Source of the DNA: a virus
IMG/VR virus record: IMGVR_UViG_3300042691_047443
Span: 1-64,000 of that record
Reading direction: 5' to 3' (one strand)
DNA: 64,000 nt
Shown: piece after piece, positions 7,417 through 15,208 of the stretch
Layout: the number at the start of each line of letters is the position of its first letter
How positions within the stretch are numbered: the stretch's first letter is position 1
Position numbers and translations under genes: made by a program
Notes under the pieces: generated by a model
What the model was told of the DNA's origin: nothing
The model's input: the letters and a program-made list of their open reading frames with translations, nothing else
Database searches by the model: none

Positions 7417-8411
7417 TGAACTTCCTTATAGTGAAACACTTGATCCAACGTCATGCCTGCTGACTGCTCGACTAGATCCCTGTCAGAGAGGATCTGCATC
7501 CTGACGTCTTCGTTAGGTCCTGAAAACTCTCTCACAAACTTGAACCTTGACGGGCGCTTCTTCAGAGAATCGTCGATCTTATCAATGTCATTTGCTGTCA
7601 TGATGAAGACGACGCCCTTGTAGTCGTTGTAGGCGCCGTCCAACGCATTGATGATGGAATCAAACGTGAATCTGACGTGTTCGTTCTTCATGAGACATTC
7701 ACGACCATCGAAGTAGGTGTCAAAGTCCTCTAGGAGAACTATGCAGTTGGCTGGAATGTTAGCAAACATCGTTGAGATCTCGATGTTGGAGTACTCGGGT
7801 GAGAAGTACACAATGTTAATCGGCATATTATGTTTCTTTGCGAGGTACTTGACGAACTGTGTCTTTCCGTTGCCTGGCTTACCGTAAAGTAACATGCTCG
7901 TCTTATGAGCCCTGCCGGAAAGGACGTTAATGACGTCGGCTTCCATGTCACGGAAGTCCTCAGGACTCATGTAAAGCTTCGGATCGTCTTCCTTGATGAT
8001 CTCTCCGAGCTTCTCATTTCCACCTGGGCTCAACGCATTGACAGGTACGGTCACTTCGTCCGAGGAGCGTGTAAAGAGCTTGTCCATCTTCGACCTATTC
8101 CACCTCAAGAAGGTTGCCTGGCTGATATCCTCTTTGCTTTTCCACCCCGCGTTGAGGAGCCTTTCTTCACGAGAGAAATAGAATGAAACACCATCAAGAC
8201 GGACGACTGCAGAAAAAGTTTCAGGCAGCTTTGGAGGAATTGTGTGCTGAGAGTTTATGATATACTTAAACTTTTTCTCAAAAAGGATCCTTGACAGGAT
8301 TCTCTTTGAGGTGTCAGACTCAAGTCGATAAGTGCAGATAAGCACGTAACGAAAGAAAGCCCAGATAGAGCCTAAAAAGCCGATGATCGCAGTGATGCTT
8401 AGAAAATTCAT
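7413..8411 (-). CDS. BCS1-like AAA+ ATPase with N-terminal membrane anchor
   Basis: A hydrophobic segment at residues 5-25 (ITAIIGFLGSIWAFF) precedes a beta-rich domain and then an AAA+ core: Walker A YGKPGNGKTQF near residue 180, Walker B CIVLLEDFDTYF, sensor VVFIMTANDIDKID and an arginine-finger region KKRPSRFKF. Order and spacing resemble mitochondrial BCS1 and its bacterial and phage relatives, which remodel or translocate folded proteins at membranes. GAGG precedes the ATG. The function in this phage is unknown. Confidence 0.85.
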   Translation of the reverse strand: MNFLSITAIIGFLGSIWAFFRYVLICTYRLESDTSKRILSRILFEKKFKYIINSQHTIPPKLPETFSAVVRLDGVSFYFSREERLLNAGWKSKEDISQATFLRWNRSKMDKLFTRSSDEVTVPVNALSPGGNEKLGEIIKEDDPKLYMSPEDFRDMEADVINVLSGRAHKTSMLLYGKPGNGKTQFVKYLAKKHNMPINIVYFSPEYSNIEISTMFANIPANCIVLLEDFDTYFDGRECLMKNEHVRFTFDSIINALDGAYNDYKGVVFIMTANDIDKIDDSLKKRPSRFKFVREFSGPNEDVRMQILSDRDLVEQSAGMTLDQVFHYKEVH

Positions 8412-8417
8412 GTTTCC

Positions 8418-8675
8418 TCAACAGGGGTTGTTTCTGTACCATTCGATGAGACGAAGGATCTCACCTGCTTGAGAATCGTCGCAGTCTTTGTAAGACTTGC
8501 CTAAACGAGCCTTCAGGCGCTCCCAAATGTGAGCGTATGAATTGCGTTGCTTCAAAAATGGACAAGGTGGGAGTTTTCCCTTTAGATGATCTCCTGCCTC
8601 ACGGGCAGCCATCCTAATGATCTTTTGATTGTCTGGGGATAATGCCATACCTTTATGGTATTCGGTTACCTTCAT
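8418..8675 (-). CDS. unknown helical protein (85 aa)
   Basis: Helical, with two basic stretches (IIRMAAREAGDHLKGK and HIWERLKARLGKSYKD) and an acidic segment DCDDSQAGEILRLIEWY. The start overlaps the preceding gene by 23 bases; an ATG at 8648 (MALSPDN) is an alternative. No family recognised. Confidence 0.5.
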   Translation of the reverse strand: MKVTEYHKGMALSPDNQKIIRMAAREAGDHLKGKLPPCPFLKQRNSYAHIWERLKARLGKSYKDCDDSQAGEILRLIEWYRNNPC

Positions 8676-8868
8676 CTTTTACAAGACGATCTTCTTCGAA
8701 TTCCCAACCATTCAGATCTTCAAGATCTGCAAAAATACCCCTGTTTTGATGCCCAGATGTTGAATCGCCCTGGCGTATGTTTCCCAAAGCCCTGTCTGGG
8801 CCGGTTGAGCTCAGCGAACGAAATCCGGTGAGCACTTCGCGAATGTATTGTTTGAGGACAAGATTCAC
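8653..8868 (-). CDS. small protein with I-x-E leader (71 aa)
   Basis: The GTG at 8868 overlaps the preceding stop as GTGA. It starts MNLVLKQYIREVLTGF, one of the repeated L-x-x-x-I-R-E leaders of this phage. The rest is polar and low in hydrophobic residues, probably disordered. Possible packaged internal protein (inference). Confidence 0.55.
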   Translation of the reverse strand: MNLVLKQYIREVLTGFRSLSSTGPDRALGNIRQGDSTSGHQNRGIFADLEDLNGWEFEEDRLVKDEGNRIP

Positions 8869-9554
8869 TTTGACGGAACCTTGCTTTTAATGTATTTATT
8901 AAACCTTGTGTTCACCTGACTGACTAATTTTGCAATGTCATATGAGGTCATTTTTTGACGAACCCTACCAGAAAGCTCTGCCTGAAGATAAGACTTCAGG
9001 TCATCTACAAACATCCTATCTTTGAATTTTCTATTCACGGGAACAGTCTTTTTGTCATTGTGAAATTTTTCAAGCTCGTCTAGAACGTTCTGCGTCACTT
9101 GTGCCCAAGAAGCCTCAGAAGGAGGTGTCTTCATCTTATCAAGATGAGTCTTAAAACGTTCATTGAGACTTTTTATGATTTTTTGCATCTCGGTTGATGA
9201 AGGAACGTCAGCGTGATTTCTTGCATAATGTTTGACATAAGGCCCAATCTCTTTGAGGAAATCTTTGTCAAATTTTACTTTTACACTTTTCTCCCACTGA
9301 GAAACGATACTGTTGGCAACGTCGAGATGATTGTCCTTTTCTTTACTTGAAGACGTACCAGAGACCTCTCTTTCAGAGGAGGATTTTTCTGAAGAAGAAT
9401 CCGTTTTTAGTGAAGTCTTGGTCGAAGAGGTTTTATTTGAATGAGGAACGTATTCACCCTTCAACATCTCAACCGCGTTAGTGTATGCATCTTTATTCAT
9501 CCGAAGCTCTTGAAGGACAAAAGACACAAACTCACGCAAGAGAAGTGGTGTCAT
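8865..9554 (-). CDS. Ser/Lys-rich protein with leader helix (229 aa)
   Basis: The ATG at 9554 forms a TGATG junction with the metallopeptidase gene stop. The leader MTPLLLREFVSFVLQELRM has an L-x-E end; residues 35-75 are almost only Ser, Thr, Lys and Glu (disordered), and the C-terminal 150 residues are helical and basic. The make-up (leader, charged linker, basic domain) is like that of phage internal head proteins, but no homologue is recognised. Confidence 0.6.
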   Translation of the reverse strand: MTPLLLREFVSFVLQELRMNKDAYTNAVEMLKGEYVPHSNKTSSTKTSLKTDSSSEKSSSEREVSGTSSSKEKDNHLDVANSIVSQWEKSVKVKFDKDFLKEIGPYVKHYARNHADVPSSTEMQKIIKSLNERFKTHLDKMKTPPSEASWAQVTQNVLDELEKFHNDKKTVPVNRKFKDRMFVDDLKSYLQAELSGRVRQKMTSYDIAKLVSQVNTRFNKYIKSKVPSK

Positions 9555-9994
9555 CACTTACGCACCTCAATTTTTTGGCCCGCAACGCGTCTTGCGTCGA
9601 CTTCAAACGGGTTGTAATAGTATGGATGAGTTCCCGGGCATCCGATTCTCATCGCCACAAGATTTATTCCATAGATAATGGGTTGAAAAACTCCCAAACG
9701 CATGACTTGCTCGACATGACGCAACTCGTGTGTGAGAGTCTCACGGCTGTCCATGATAGACTGCTTCAAGACGACCACGTTACCGATAGCATGTCCACCC
9801 CAGCGTCTCCAGTAATTCTTGAGCCAGGATGGAGTCTTTTCATGATTCACTTCCCATATCATTCCATCGTCTACGATACCGCCCCAGTTATACCATCCCA
9901 TGGCCCAAAAGAGCGTGACATACAGAAGCCCTAAAAGAGTAACTGGTGCTGCCCATGCGTAACCGAGGAATTTTTTAAATTTTGAAAGTGTCAT
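9554..9994 (-). CDS. membrane-anchored zinc metallopeptidase-like protein
   Basis: Residues 10-35 form one membrane segment (WAAPVTLLGLLYVTLFWAM). The remainder carries a zinc-type HExxH motif in TLTHELRHVEQVMRLG and a possible third ligand in NPFEVDARRVAG. The order of anchor, HELRH and FEVDA suggests a small membrane-bound peptidase facing the periplasm or cytoplasm. The substrate is unknown. The GAGG before the ATG is partly buried in an 8-bp hairpin (10001-10021). Confidence 0.7.
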   Translation of the reverse strand: MTLSKFKKFLGYAWAAPVTLLGLLYVTLFWAMGWYNWGGIVDDGMIWEVNHEKTPSWLKNYWRRWGGHAIGNVVVLKQSIMDSRETLTHELRHVEQVMRLGVFQPIIYGINLVAMRIGCPGTHPYYYNPFEVDARRVAGQKIEVRK

Positions 9995-10000
9995 ATAAAC

Positions 10001-10021
10001 CTCAAGATTATCTATCTTGAG
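10001..10021 (-). promoter_or_regulatory. hairpin covering a ribosome binding site
   Basis: On the minus strand CTCAAGAT-AGATA-ATCTTGAG forms a perfect 8-bp stem with a 5-nt loop. The last three bases of its 3' arm are the GAG of the GAGG Shine-Dalgarno of the metallopeptidase gene. There is no U-tract, so translational control is likelier than termination. Confidence 0.5.
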
Positions 10022-10032
10022 ATTCTGGATTG

Positions 10033-10863
10033 TTACCCCCAGAGCGAATCAAATGTTCCGATGAACTTATCCCACGAGCCCTCCTTGAGGAGGGAGGAAA
10101 ACCCGTACTTCTCGAAGACTTCTCGAAGAGGAACCCAGTCTCGGATTGGAGAAGAAGAAGTCATTTCCAGGCATTCTTCGTCTGACCAGAAAGCGAATTT
10201 GATGAGATCGTAATTTCTAATGAAAGTATCTGACTTGACAACGTCAGAGACGAGAAATTCGTCAAGCATCTTTGAGTCTCTAGAGAGTACCTCCGCCGTC
10301 TTATCACCAACGCCGGGGATGCCTGGAATGTTATCGGAACCGTCTCCGCGGAGAGACTTCCACGTGACATAATCATATTCTGGGCAGACTACGTAACCCT
10401 TCTTCATCGGGTTCCAGATTTTTACGTTGTCGAACTCGTTGAGAAGCTGGGTGAAATCAGAGTCGTTTGAGACCACTGTCCACTGCACAGCTGAGGACCC
10501 GCGCTTGATCAAATTATAAATGGTGTCGTCGCATTCAAAGTGCGGGTGCCTTACGACCGTGACGGGAAATACAGTCTTCAAAAGAGCGATCACTTCATCT
10601 GATTGGGCAAAGAACTTTGCTCTTTCGGCTGCCTCAGGGGACTCGGGATCAATGACACGATTTGCCTTATATTCCTTGAAAGCCTCCTTCCGGTGGAGGG
10701 CTTTTCCCTCAAGGACAAAATAGACTCGCGTCGGCTTCAACTGATCGATGATCGATCGAAAGTTTCTCATGAAATTAAACATCACAGGGGCCGGACCCAT
10801 CTGCCAGCCAGATCGAGCCCTGTGCATAAAATTCATACCATCAATCGCGACAACGTGAGACAT
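10033..10863 (-). CDS. 5'-3' exonuclease / flap endonuclease (first copy)
   Basis: A complete FEN/Pol I 5'-nuclease fold: VVAIDGMNFMHRA at the N-terminus, FECDDTIYNL, VVSNDSDFTQLL and a helix-hairpin-helix LRGDGSDNIPGIPGVGDKTA. The acidic metal-binding residues of both sites are present. In T4 the related RNase H removes RNA primers behind the fork. A second, longer family member lies at 46868-47842. AAGGAG precedes the ATG. Confidence 0.9.
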   Translation of the reverse strand: MSHVVAIDGMNFMHRARSGWQMGPAPVMFNFMRNFRSIIDQLKPTRVYFVLEGKALHRKEAFKEYKANRVIDPESPEAAERAKFFAQSDEVIALLKTVFPVTVVRHPHFECDDTIYNLIKRGSSAVQWTVVSNDSDFTQLLNEFDNVKIWNPMKKGYVVCPEYDYVTWKSLRGDGSDNIPGIPGVGDKTAEVLSRDSKMLDEFLVSDVVKSDTFIRNYDLIKFAFWSDEECLEMTSSSPIRDWVPLREVFEKYGFSSLLKEGSWDKFIGTFDSLWG

Positions 10864-10895
10864 TTAACACACTCCTTATATAAAGGATGTAAACC

Positions 10896-10910
10896 ATCTC
10901 TACGAGAGAT
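10896..10910. repeat. 6-3-6 inverted repeat upstream of nuclease gene
   Basis: ATCTCT-ACG-AGAGAT lies in the 59-base gap before the 10863 start. Same arm and spacer lengths as the repeats at 2307 and 35581, different sequence. Possible operator; low confidence. Confidence 0.3.
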
Positions 10911-10922
10911 TTCACTCTTAAA

Positions 10923-11294
10923 TTAGGCGCAAGTTTGATAAGATGAAGATCTTGGCGTTAAGTCTACGCAATTACCTGCTCGACGTCTGACCAATCTTGC
11001 ATAGTTGTTTTTTTCATTTTCAACAGTAAAGTCTATGAGACTCACACCATCTGATGATTCAAAAACAACTGAACCTGACAAATCAGACATAAAAAAACAT
11101 AAGAACTTATCAGGACCCGAACATTCCCAATAAGAATTGCATATCTTATATTTGGACCTTGGCAACTGTTGCCCCTTGTTTACTTGAATGTTTACAAGAG
11201 AAAATTTGTTGCACCTTGGACATGTGCCTCTGCGTAGTCTTTCCGCATGCTCGTCGAGAAGAATTCGTCTTACTTTCATTCCCTTAAACCACAT
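10923..11294 (-). CDS. unknown protein with N-terminal Cys pair (123 aa)
   Basis: Starts MWFKGMKVRRILLDEHAERL, then GTCPRCNKFSLVNI, half of a zinc-ribbon; further cysteines occur at CNSYWECSG. The C-terminal half is mixed. A T4-like regulator or nucleic-acid-binding role is possible but not shown. The start codon lacks a good ribosome site. Confidence 0.55.
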   Translation of the reverse strand: MWFKGMKVRRILLDEHAERLRRGTCPRCNKFSLVNIQVNKGQQLPRSKYKICNSYWECSGPDKFLCFFMSDLSGSVVFESSDGVSLIDFTVENEKNNYARLVRRRAGNCVDLTPRSSSYQTCA

Positions 11295-11306
11295 TGTATC
11301 TTAACG

Positions 11307-11450
11307 TCAATCATAACTTTCTTCAAAGACATTGGGATTTTGTTTCCATTGGGGATCTTTCATCCCCATGAGATAAAGTATTTCACTACACAAACATTCA
11401 TTACAGGCCTGAACGTTAACCCATCTTAATATATACTTAGGCCTTACCAA
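11307..11450 (-). CDS. probable small Cys protein (47 codons, TTG start)
   Basis: An open frame from a TTG at 11450 to TGA at 11307 occupies most of the largest stretch without a longer gene (11295-11519). Its translation looks coded: RWVNVQACNECLCSE then YLMGMKDPQWKQNP and VFEESYD, with a C-x-x-C-x-C cluster. No ATG before residue 28 and no ribosome site, so it may be a remnant, a TTG-started gene, or chance. The GGGGAT/ATCCCC hairpin at 11351-11367 falls inside it. Confidence 0.45.
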   Translation of the reverse strand: MVRPKYILRWVNVQACNECLCSEILYLMGMKDPQWKQNPNVFEESYD

Positions 11451-11519
11451 AATTTAAAACGAGCAGTGCATGACATTTCTTTCCAAACTGTGTCAACTGC
11501 CTGAATTTTTCTATCTTAC

Positions 11520-11924
11520 TTATGAAAGTCTCAATTTACCCTTGACGCCATTTCCAAGATCAACGTACGCAGTATCTGAATCCCCGGTGGAGTAGGAATC
11601 TTCCTCTGGTTCTGCGGCAGTTTCTGCAAACCATTCCGTTGCCTTGTTCACCGCCAACTCAATGTGTTTATTCACTGATCTTGTCGCTCTGTCTAACATC
11701 ACTGTTCTTGCATGTTCAGCTGACTCAAACACCTCACCCTGTATGCTACTTAACAGATAATGTTTTGGATTTGCGCCGCCTGATTTTAAAGAATATTCTG
11801 TCTCCGTGGAGATCTCGCCTGCGTGCCATATCTTCTTTGTAATCTCTTCGTCCACACGCATCGGATATACAACCGTCTGTTTGTCGGGTATAACGTATAC
11901 TATTTGACCTACGTTAAGTTTCAT
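11520..11924 (-). CDS. unknown protein (134 aa)
   Basis: AAGGAG stands five to six bases before the ATG at 11924. The N-terminal 45 residues are strand-rich (KLNVGQIVYVIPDKQTVVYP), followed by a helix and an acidic tail (EPEEDSYSTGDSDTAYVD). No family recognised. Co-transcribed with the next gene upstream, separated by two bases. Confidence 0.6.
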   Translation of the reverse strand: MKLNVGQIVYVIPDKQTVVYPMRVDEEITKKIWHAGEISTETEYSLKSGGANPKHYLLSSIQGEVFESAEHARTVMLDRATRSVNKHIELAVNKATEWFAETAAEPEEDSYSTGDSDTAYVDLGNGVKGKLRLS

Positions 11925-11926
11925 TT

Positions 11927-12304
11927 TCACTCCTTTTTAGGAAAGAGAGAATTGGTGACGCCATCCTCGTCGTCATCCTCGTCGTCATCATCATCCTCAT
12001 CGTTATCTGATGGCTCATTTGCAAGTTGAAATACTCCCAGAGGGGACATTCCGGTCGGGGCGATTACGTAATCAGGCGCGCTATCACCTGTTGGAAGACC
12101 TACCTCCTGACAAGCATTCACAAGCTTTTGCCACAACATTGACTCTATCATTTGGCGATTTTCTAAAGTCGCCAGAGAATTACTTATCGTTTGCTTTCCC
12201 TCCGGAGGGAGGGAAATGCTCATTAAATCCCTGAGGTGTAATAATTCGTACTTGGTGAATCTAATCTCATATGTCTTTCGAAGTTTAATTTCAGGTTTAT
12301 TCAT
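11927..12304 (-). CDS. unknown protein with Asp/Glu-rich tail (125 aa)
   Basis: The helical N-terminal part (YELLHLRDLMSISLPPEG) is followed by LWQKLVNACQEVGLP, then an almost uninterrupted acidic tract encoded by 11960-12005. The ATG at 12304 has no ribosome site but TAATAT six bases upstream. Resembles conserved hypothetical proteins of T4-like phages; not identified further. Confidence 0.6.
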   Translation of the reverse strand: MNKPEIKLRKTYEIRFTKYELLHLRDLMSISLPPEGKQTISNSLATLENRQMIESMLWQKLVNACQEVGLPTGDSAPDYVIAPTGMSPLGVFQLANEPSDNDEDDDDDEDDDEDGVTNSLFPKKE

Positions 12305-12310
12305 GCAGTT

Positions 12311-12316
12311 ATATTA
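12311..12316 (-). promoter_or_regulatory. candidate -10 box of a leaderless promoter
   Basis: TAATAT on the minus strand, exactly six bases before the ATG at 12304, which lacks a Shine-Dalgarno sequence. Same box and spacing as before thyX. Confidence 0.4.
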
Positions 12317-12340
12317 CAACTTTTTATTGCTTGTGTTTAA

Positions 12341-12631
12341 TCACTGATTACTTTCGTCAAGTACTTCCATAAAGAGATCATACGTATCCCTGTGTTCAAC
12401 GCCCTTTTGAATCTTTGCGACCTTTAAAGCGGCCTGAAGAGTTTTGTAATCGAGCTTTTCGCTGTACTCTTCGATCACCTCTTTGCGATCTTCCTTGAGA
12501 AGCTCAATCTCATCATCGATTGATTCAATTTTCTTTACGAACTCTTTGACCAAAGCACGAAGAGCATTGATCTCTGTGGGTTGCATGACTGCGATATTGT
12601 ACTGCTTTTCAGATTTATTCTTTTTTCCCAT
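12341..12631 (-). CDS. GapR/DUF2312-like coiled-coil protein
   Basis: The core INALRALVKEFVKKIESIDD, ELLKEDRKEVIEEY, DYKTLQAALKVAKIQK has the helix pattern of the DUF2312/GapR family. GapR clamps overtwisted DNA in alphaproteobacteria; phages carry relatives of unknown role. The match is by eye. The start is taken as MGKKNKSEK at 12631; GTG at 12649 is an alternative. A nucleoid-binding or replication accessory role is inferred. Confidence 0.6.
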   Translation of the reverse strand: MGKKNKSEKQYNIAVMQPTEINALRALVKEFVKKIESIDDEIELLKEDRKEVIEEYSEKLDYKTLQAALKVAKIQKGVEHRDTYDLFMEVLDESNQ

Positions 12632-12663
12632 AAGGGAAAAATAAGTCACACATCATCATATGT

Positions 12664-13737
12664 TCACATGGATTGAATCTTCTTGATTGTCTCTTTGTAC
12701 CGAGCTAAAACGTAGTTTTCGTCAGTGATTTTTGCGTTCGTCAACGACTTGATTTTTTGCAACATCTTTTTTATTGCATAATCTTTGATCATTTTTTTCA
12801 TGGAAGCAAATTGCTCTTGAGACAATTTTTGATCAGGAATTTTTGCCTTTTTCCCTAACTGCTGAAGCTCTTTGCCGGTTTGAATTTTCTTACCTGTCAA
12901 TTTTTCTATCTGTTGCACACTTTTCAGTGAAAGTAGTTGCTGCGTCTTTTCTATGATACCTGTCGTTTCTTCATCAACTATTCTCTTCGCCTCGGCGCGC
13001 ATTTTTTTGACCCTTGGATTGTCATTTATTGCTTTTATCATCTCTGGCGATGACAGCACGCTGGCCAATTTTTTCGGAGACTGTTTCGTGGCTGCCTGAC
13101 CTTTTCCTTTTACTTTACCTTTTCCCCCACTGGGAGATTCGTCTTCAAAGAGAAAGTTATTTCCCCTGCCGTAAGAACTGGTTTGTATGTTAGAACCAAT
13201 TGCAGCTACCGCGCCTACCTTTGCTACTGAACTTGCTGCATCTTTGATCTTTTTCAACTTATCTGTCATGGTACCTCCCGTTACAACATCAATGGCGTCG
13301 ACGGCAAGTTCCGGAGCTTTTTGTAAAAAAGCATTCGTGATCACAAGAGAGGGATTGGCAAAAAATGCCAAAGAAGCAACGTCACTATTTCCTAAAATTT
13401 TAGCAGTTTCATCGTAAGCTTCTCTGAAGACCGGATCGTTCTTTATGGCTTCTATATTTTTTTCTGATTCTTTAAATATTTCGTCATATTCTGCTGACGC
13501 AAACGGAATAAGGATTGATCCCACCGCTTCAAGTGAAATTCTGACGGCTGTTTTTACCTGCTCAAGCATTTCTTTGGATTTTCCAATCACAGTCTTGAAT
13601 AGTCTTGTAAAACCCCTAAAATACCCCTTTTCACTGATAGAAATTTCAGGTTCACTTGTGATGTCTCCGTCTGACCACTCGACTAAAATATCTTTGATGT
13701 ATTTACGCAGGATTGCTTCATTAATGTTGTTTTTCAT
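12664..13737 (-). CDS. unknown protein with leader helix (357 aa)
   Basis: Starts MKNNINEAILRKYIKDILVE, one of the repeated L-R-x-x-I leaders. Residues 40-190 are helical with hydrophobic stretches (VGSILIPFASAEY, VASLAFFANPSLVI) and residues 200-225 are a Gly/Lys-rich linker. The C-terminal 150 residues are very basic and helical. It could be an internal head or membrane-associated protein; no family recognised. Confidence 0.65.
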   Translation of the reverse strand: MKNNINEAILRKYIKDILVEWSDGDITSEPEISISEKGYFRGFTRLFKTVIGKSKEMLEQVKTAVRISLEAVGSILIPFASAEYDEIFKESEKNIEAIKNDPVFREAYDETAKILGNSDVASLAFFANPSLVITNAFLQKAPELAVDAIDVVTGGTMTDKLKKIKDAASSVAKVGAVAAIGSNIQTSSYGRGNNFLFEDESPSGGKGKVKGKGQAATKQSPKKLASVLSSPEMIKAINDNPRVKKMRAEAKRIVDEETTGIIEKTQQLLSLKSVQQIEKLTGKKIQTGKELQQLGKKAKIPDQKLSQEQFASMKKMIKDYAIKKMLQKIKSLTNAKITDENYVLARYKETIKKIQSM

Positions 13738-13954
13738 TTTCTCTAAATATTATCGGTCTGCCGGATAATTCTGTCCAAAGAGCTGCAACTTGAGACTCAA
13801 GTTCAATTTTTGCGATAATGTCTGATTCGCCGAACTTCTTTCTTTCTTGCGAGGGCAACGATTTTAACAACTCGCGTTTTATGATATTCCAGTCATCTAC
13901 GTGACCTGCGTATGCATATACTTCTCTAATTTTATTTATAATCTTTTCATTCAT
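13721..13954 (-). CDS. unknown helical protein (77 aa)
   Basis: The ATG at 13954 overlaps the Nudix stop by eight bases. Begins MNEKIINKIREVYAYAG and is helical throughout (DIIAKIELESQVAALWTEL). It overlaps the next gene by 17 bases. Unrecognised. Confidence 0.55.
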   Translation of the reverse strand: MNEKIINKIREVYAYAGHVDDWNIIKRELLKSLPSQERKKFGESDIIAKIELESQVAALWTELSGRPIIFRENEKQH

Positions 13955-14411
13955 TTGTTTGGGCCATAATGTTAAGTCGAAGAACATCCAGGGCTTTATC
14001 TATCAGAGGTTTTTGGTAACTTTGTATGGGAGGTAAGTTATCTACACGAAACCACGACGCATCTGCAACCTCAGAATCTGGATCTTTTACGTTCGGTACG
14101 TTATTGCATACCTGCCGCGCGAGATAAGCAATCACCGTTTTTGTCTTGTTTTTCAGTTGAATCTTAACGCTTCCAAGCGGGGATTCAATTTCTACAAGAA
14201 TTCCGGTTTCTTCCTGGGTCTCTCTGATTGCGCATTCTTCGTGCGATTCACCCTTGTTGATTTTACCCTTAGGCATACCCCAGACATCGCTGTCAGAGAA
14301 TTGTTTAATCAGAAGAATTTGTGCATCCTGAAAAGAACGTGACATCTTGTAGGTTATAGACCCGCAGGATGTCACGTTCTTTTCTTCGTTGTTATTCAGT
14401 TTTTTAATCAT
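13947..14411 (-). CDS. Nudix hydrolase
   Basis: The Nudix box is complete: GKINKGESHEECAIRETQ followed by EETGI, with the glutamates that bind the metal. It is preceded by LLIKQFSDSDVWGMPKG, typical of MutT-like proteins acting on nucleoside di- or triphosphate derivatives. Substrate not predictable; NTP sanitation, dinucleotide polyphosphates or ADP-ribose are candidates. The ATG at 14411 has no ribosome site but TAAGAT seven bases upstream. Confidence 0.9.
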   Translation of the reverse strand: MIKKLNNNEEKNVTSCGSITYKMSRSFQDAQILLIKQFSDSDVWGMPKGKINKGESHEECAIRETQEETGILVEIESPLGSVKIQLKNKTKTVIAYLARQVCNNVPNVKDPDSEVADASWFRVDNLPPIQSYQKPLIDKALDVLRLNIMAQTNE

Positions 14412-14418
14412 GTGCTAA

Positions 14419-14424
14419 ATCTTA
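14419..14424 (-). promoter_or_regulatory. candidate -10 box of a leaderless promoter
   Basis: TAAGAT on the minus strand, seven bases before the Nudix ATG, in a 46-base intergenic gap that also holds the CAGTATACTG palindrome at 14439-14448. Confidence 0.4.
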
Positions 14425-14438
14425 ACACAATAATTACA

Positions 14439-14448
14439 CAGTATACTG
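14439..14448. repeat. 10-bp perfect palindrome
   Basis: CAGTATACTG about 15 bases upstream of the TAAGAT box of the Nudix gene, a plausible operator position. Ten base pairs alone could be chance. Confidence 0.3.
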
Positions 14449-14457
14449 AACTCAATT

Positions 14458-14673
14458 CTAAACACTTAAATTAGCTTCTTCTTTTGAGATTGCGTTGTTT
14501 ATCGCCCCCCATAGAAACATTCTAACGTGATCGTCAGTCAAACGTTCGCTACCTAGATTAAAAGTTTCACGAATCTTATTCGTTATGACGTTGGTCAAGT
14601 CAATCCTTAGTTCATTGCCATTTGGCAGTCTAATCACCCTAGAGTCAACGAAATTAATTGTTTGATTTTCCAT
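14458..14673 (-). CDS. unknown protein (71 aa)
   Basis: A small beta-then-helix protein (VDSRVIRLPNGNELRIDLTN, then HVRMFLWGAINNAIS). It follows the upstream stop by five bases without its own ribosome site, so translation is probably coupled. No family recognised. Confidence 0.55.
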   Translation of the reverse strand: MENQTINFVDSRVIRLPNGNELRIDLTNVITNKIRETFNLGSERLTDDHVRMFLWGAINNAISKEEANLSV

Positions 14674-14678
14674 ATTGC

Positions 14679-15206
14679 TTATTTTTTAGGTTTAATCGGA
14701 GTGGGTCCAGAAGTGTCTTCTTCCGGGGCTGAATCTTTTTTCTCGGATCTTACAATGGTGGGTTTGATGGTGATTGTTTTTCCGTTGGATTTCCGTTTCA
14801 TCCAAATGTTGGCTGGATAATCTGAGGGATCAATTACCTCTTCAGCTGGAATTTCAGCTGTAACAATCTGGGAGATTGCCTTGAGAAATGCAAGCAACGC
14901 GACTTGCTCTGCTTCCTTCAAGGAGGAGATGTATCTCTGCATCGTTGTCTGTATTTTTTCATCCCTGAATGATCTTCCCGACCTGATCGAATTCAGTTTT
15001 TCGATTATATCGTCGACTTTCACATTTCCCTTCTTTAGAAGAAGGTCATCTTCGTCTTCATCACCCTCATCGCCACCTGACATCATGTCCTGAACTTCTT
15101 CCTCTGTTATGGCCTGCGTCTGAAGTTTTGATCGCAAGGTTTCACTGATTACAGAGTTGAAGTAATCCTTTAGACTCTTCACGTTGTTAATGTGTTTTAC
15201 GCTCAT
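14679..15206 (-). CDS. unknown acidic protein (175 aa)
   Basis: GGGAG lies about ten bases before the ATG at 15206. The N-terminal helix (SLKDYFNSVISETLRSKL) has the I-x-E type end. Next come an acidic segment (GGDEGDEDEDDLL), a helical core, and a Pro/Lys-rich tail. The architecture is similar to other leader-bearing proteins here. Function unknown. Confidence 0.6.
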   Translation of the reverse strand: MSVKHINNVKSLKDYFNSVISETLRSKLQTQAITEEEVQDMMSGGDEGDEDEDDLLLKKGNVKVDDIIEKLNSIRSGRSFRDEKIQTTMQRYISSLKEAEQVALLAFLKAISQIVTAEIPAEEVIDPSDYPANIWMKRKSNGKTITIKPTIVRSEKKDSAPEEDTSGPTPIKPKK

Positions 15207-15208
15207 TG

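Noticed and set aside
11351-11367. GGGGAT-CTTTC-ATCCCC hairpin as a terminator
   Set aside because: No T-run follows on either strand, and it lies inside the probable small coding frame 11307-11450.
11960-12005. Apparent microsatellite of TCCTCG/TCATCA triplets
   Set aside because: It is the coding sequence of an Asp/Glu tract and shows mixed codons rather than a pure repeat.
13933-13940. TATAAATA on the minus strand, identical to the T4 late promoter
   Set aside because: It lies within the coding sequence of the 13721-13954 gene and similar boxes were not seen before the virion genes, so chance is likelier.
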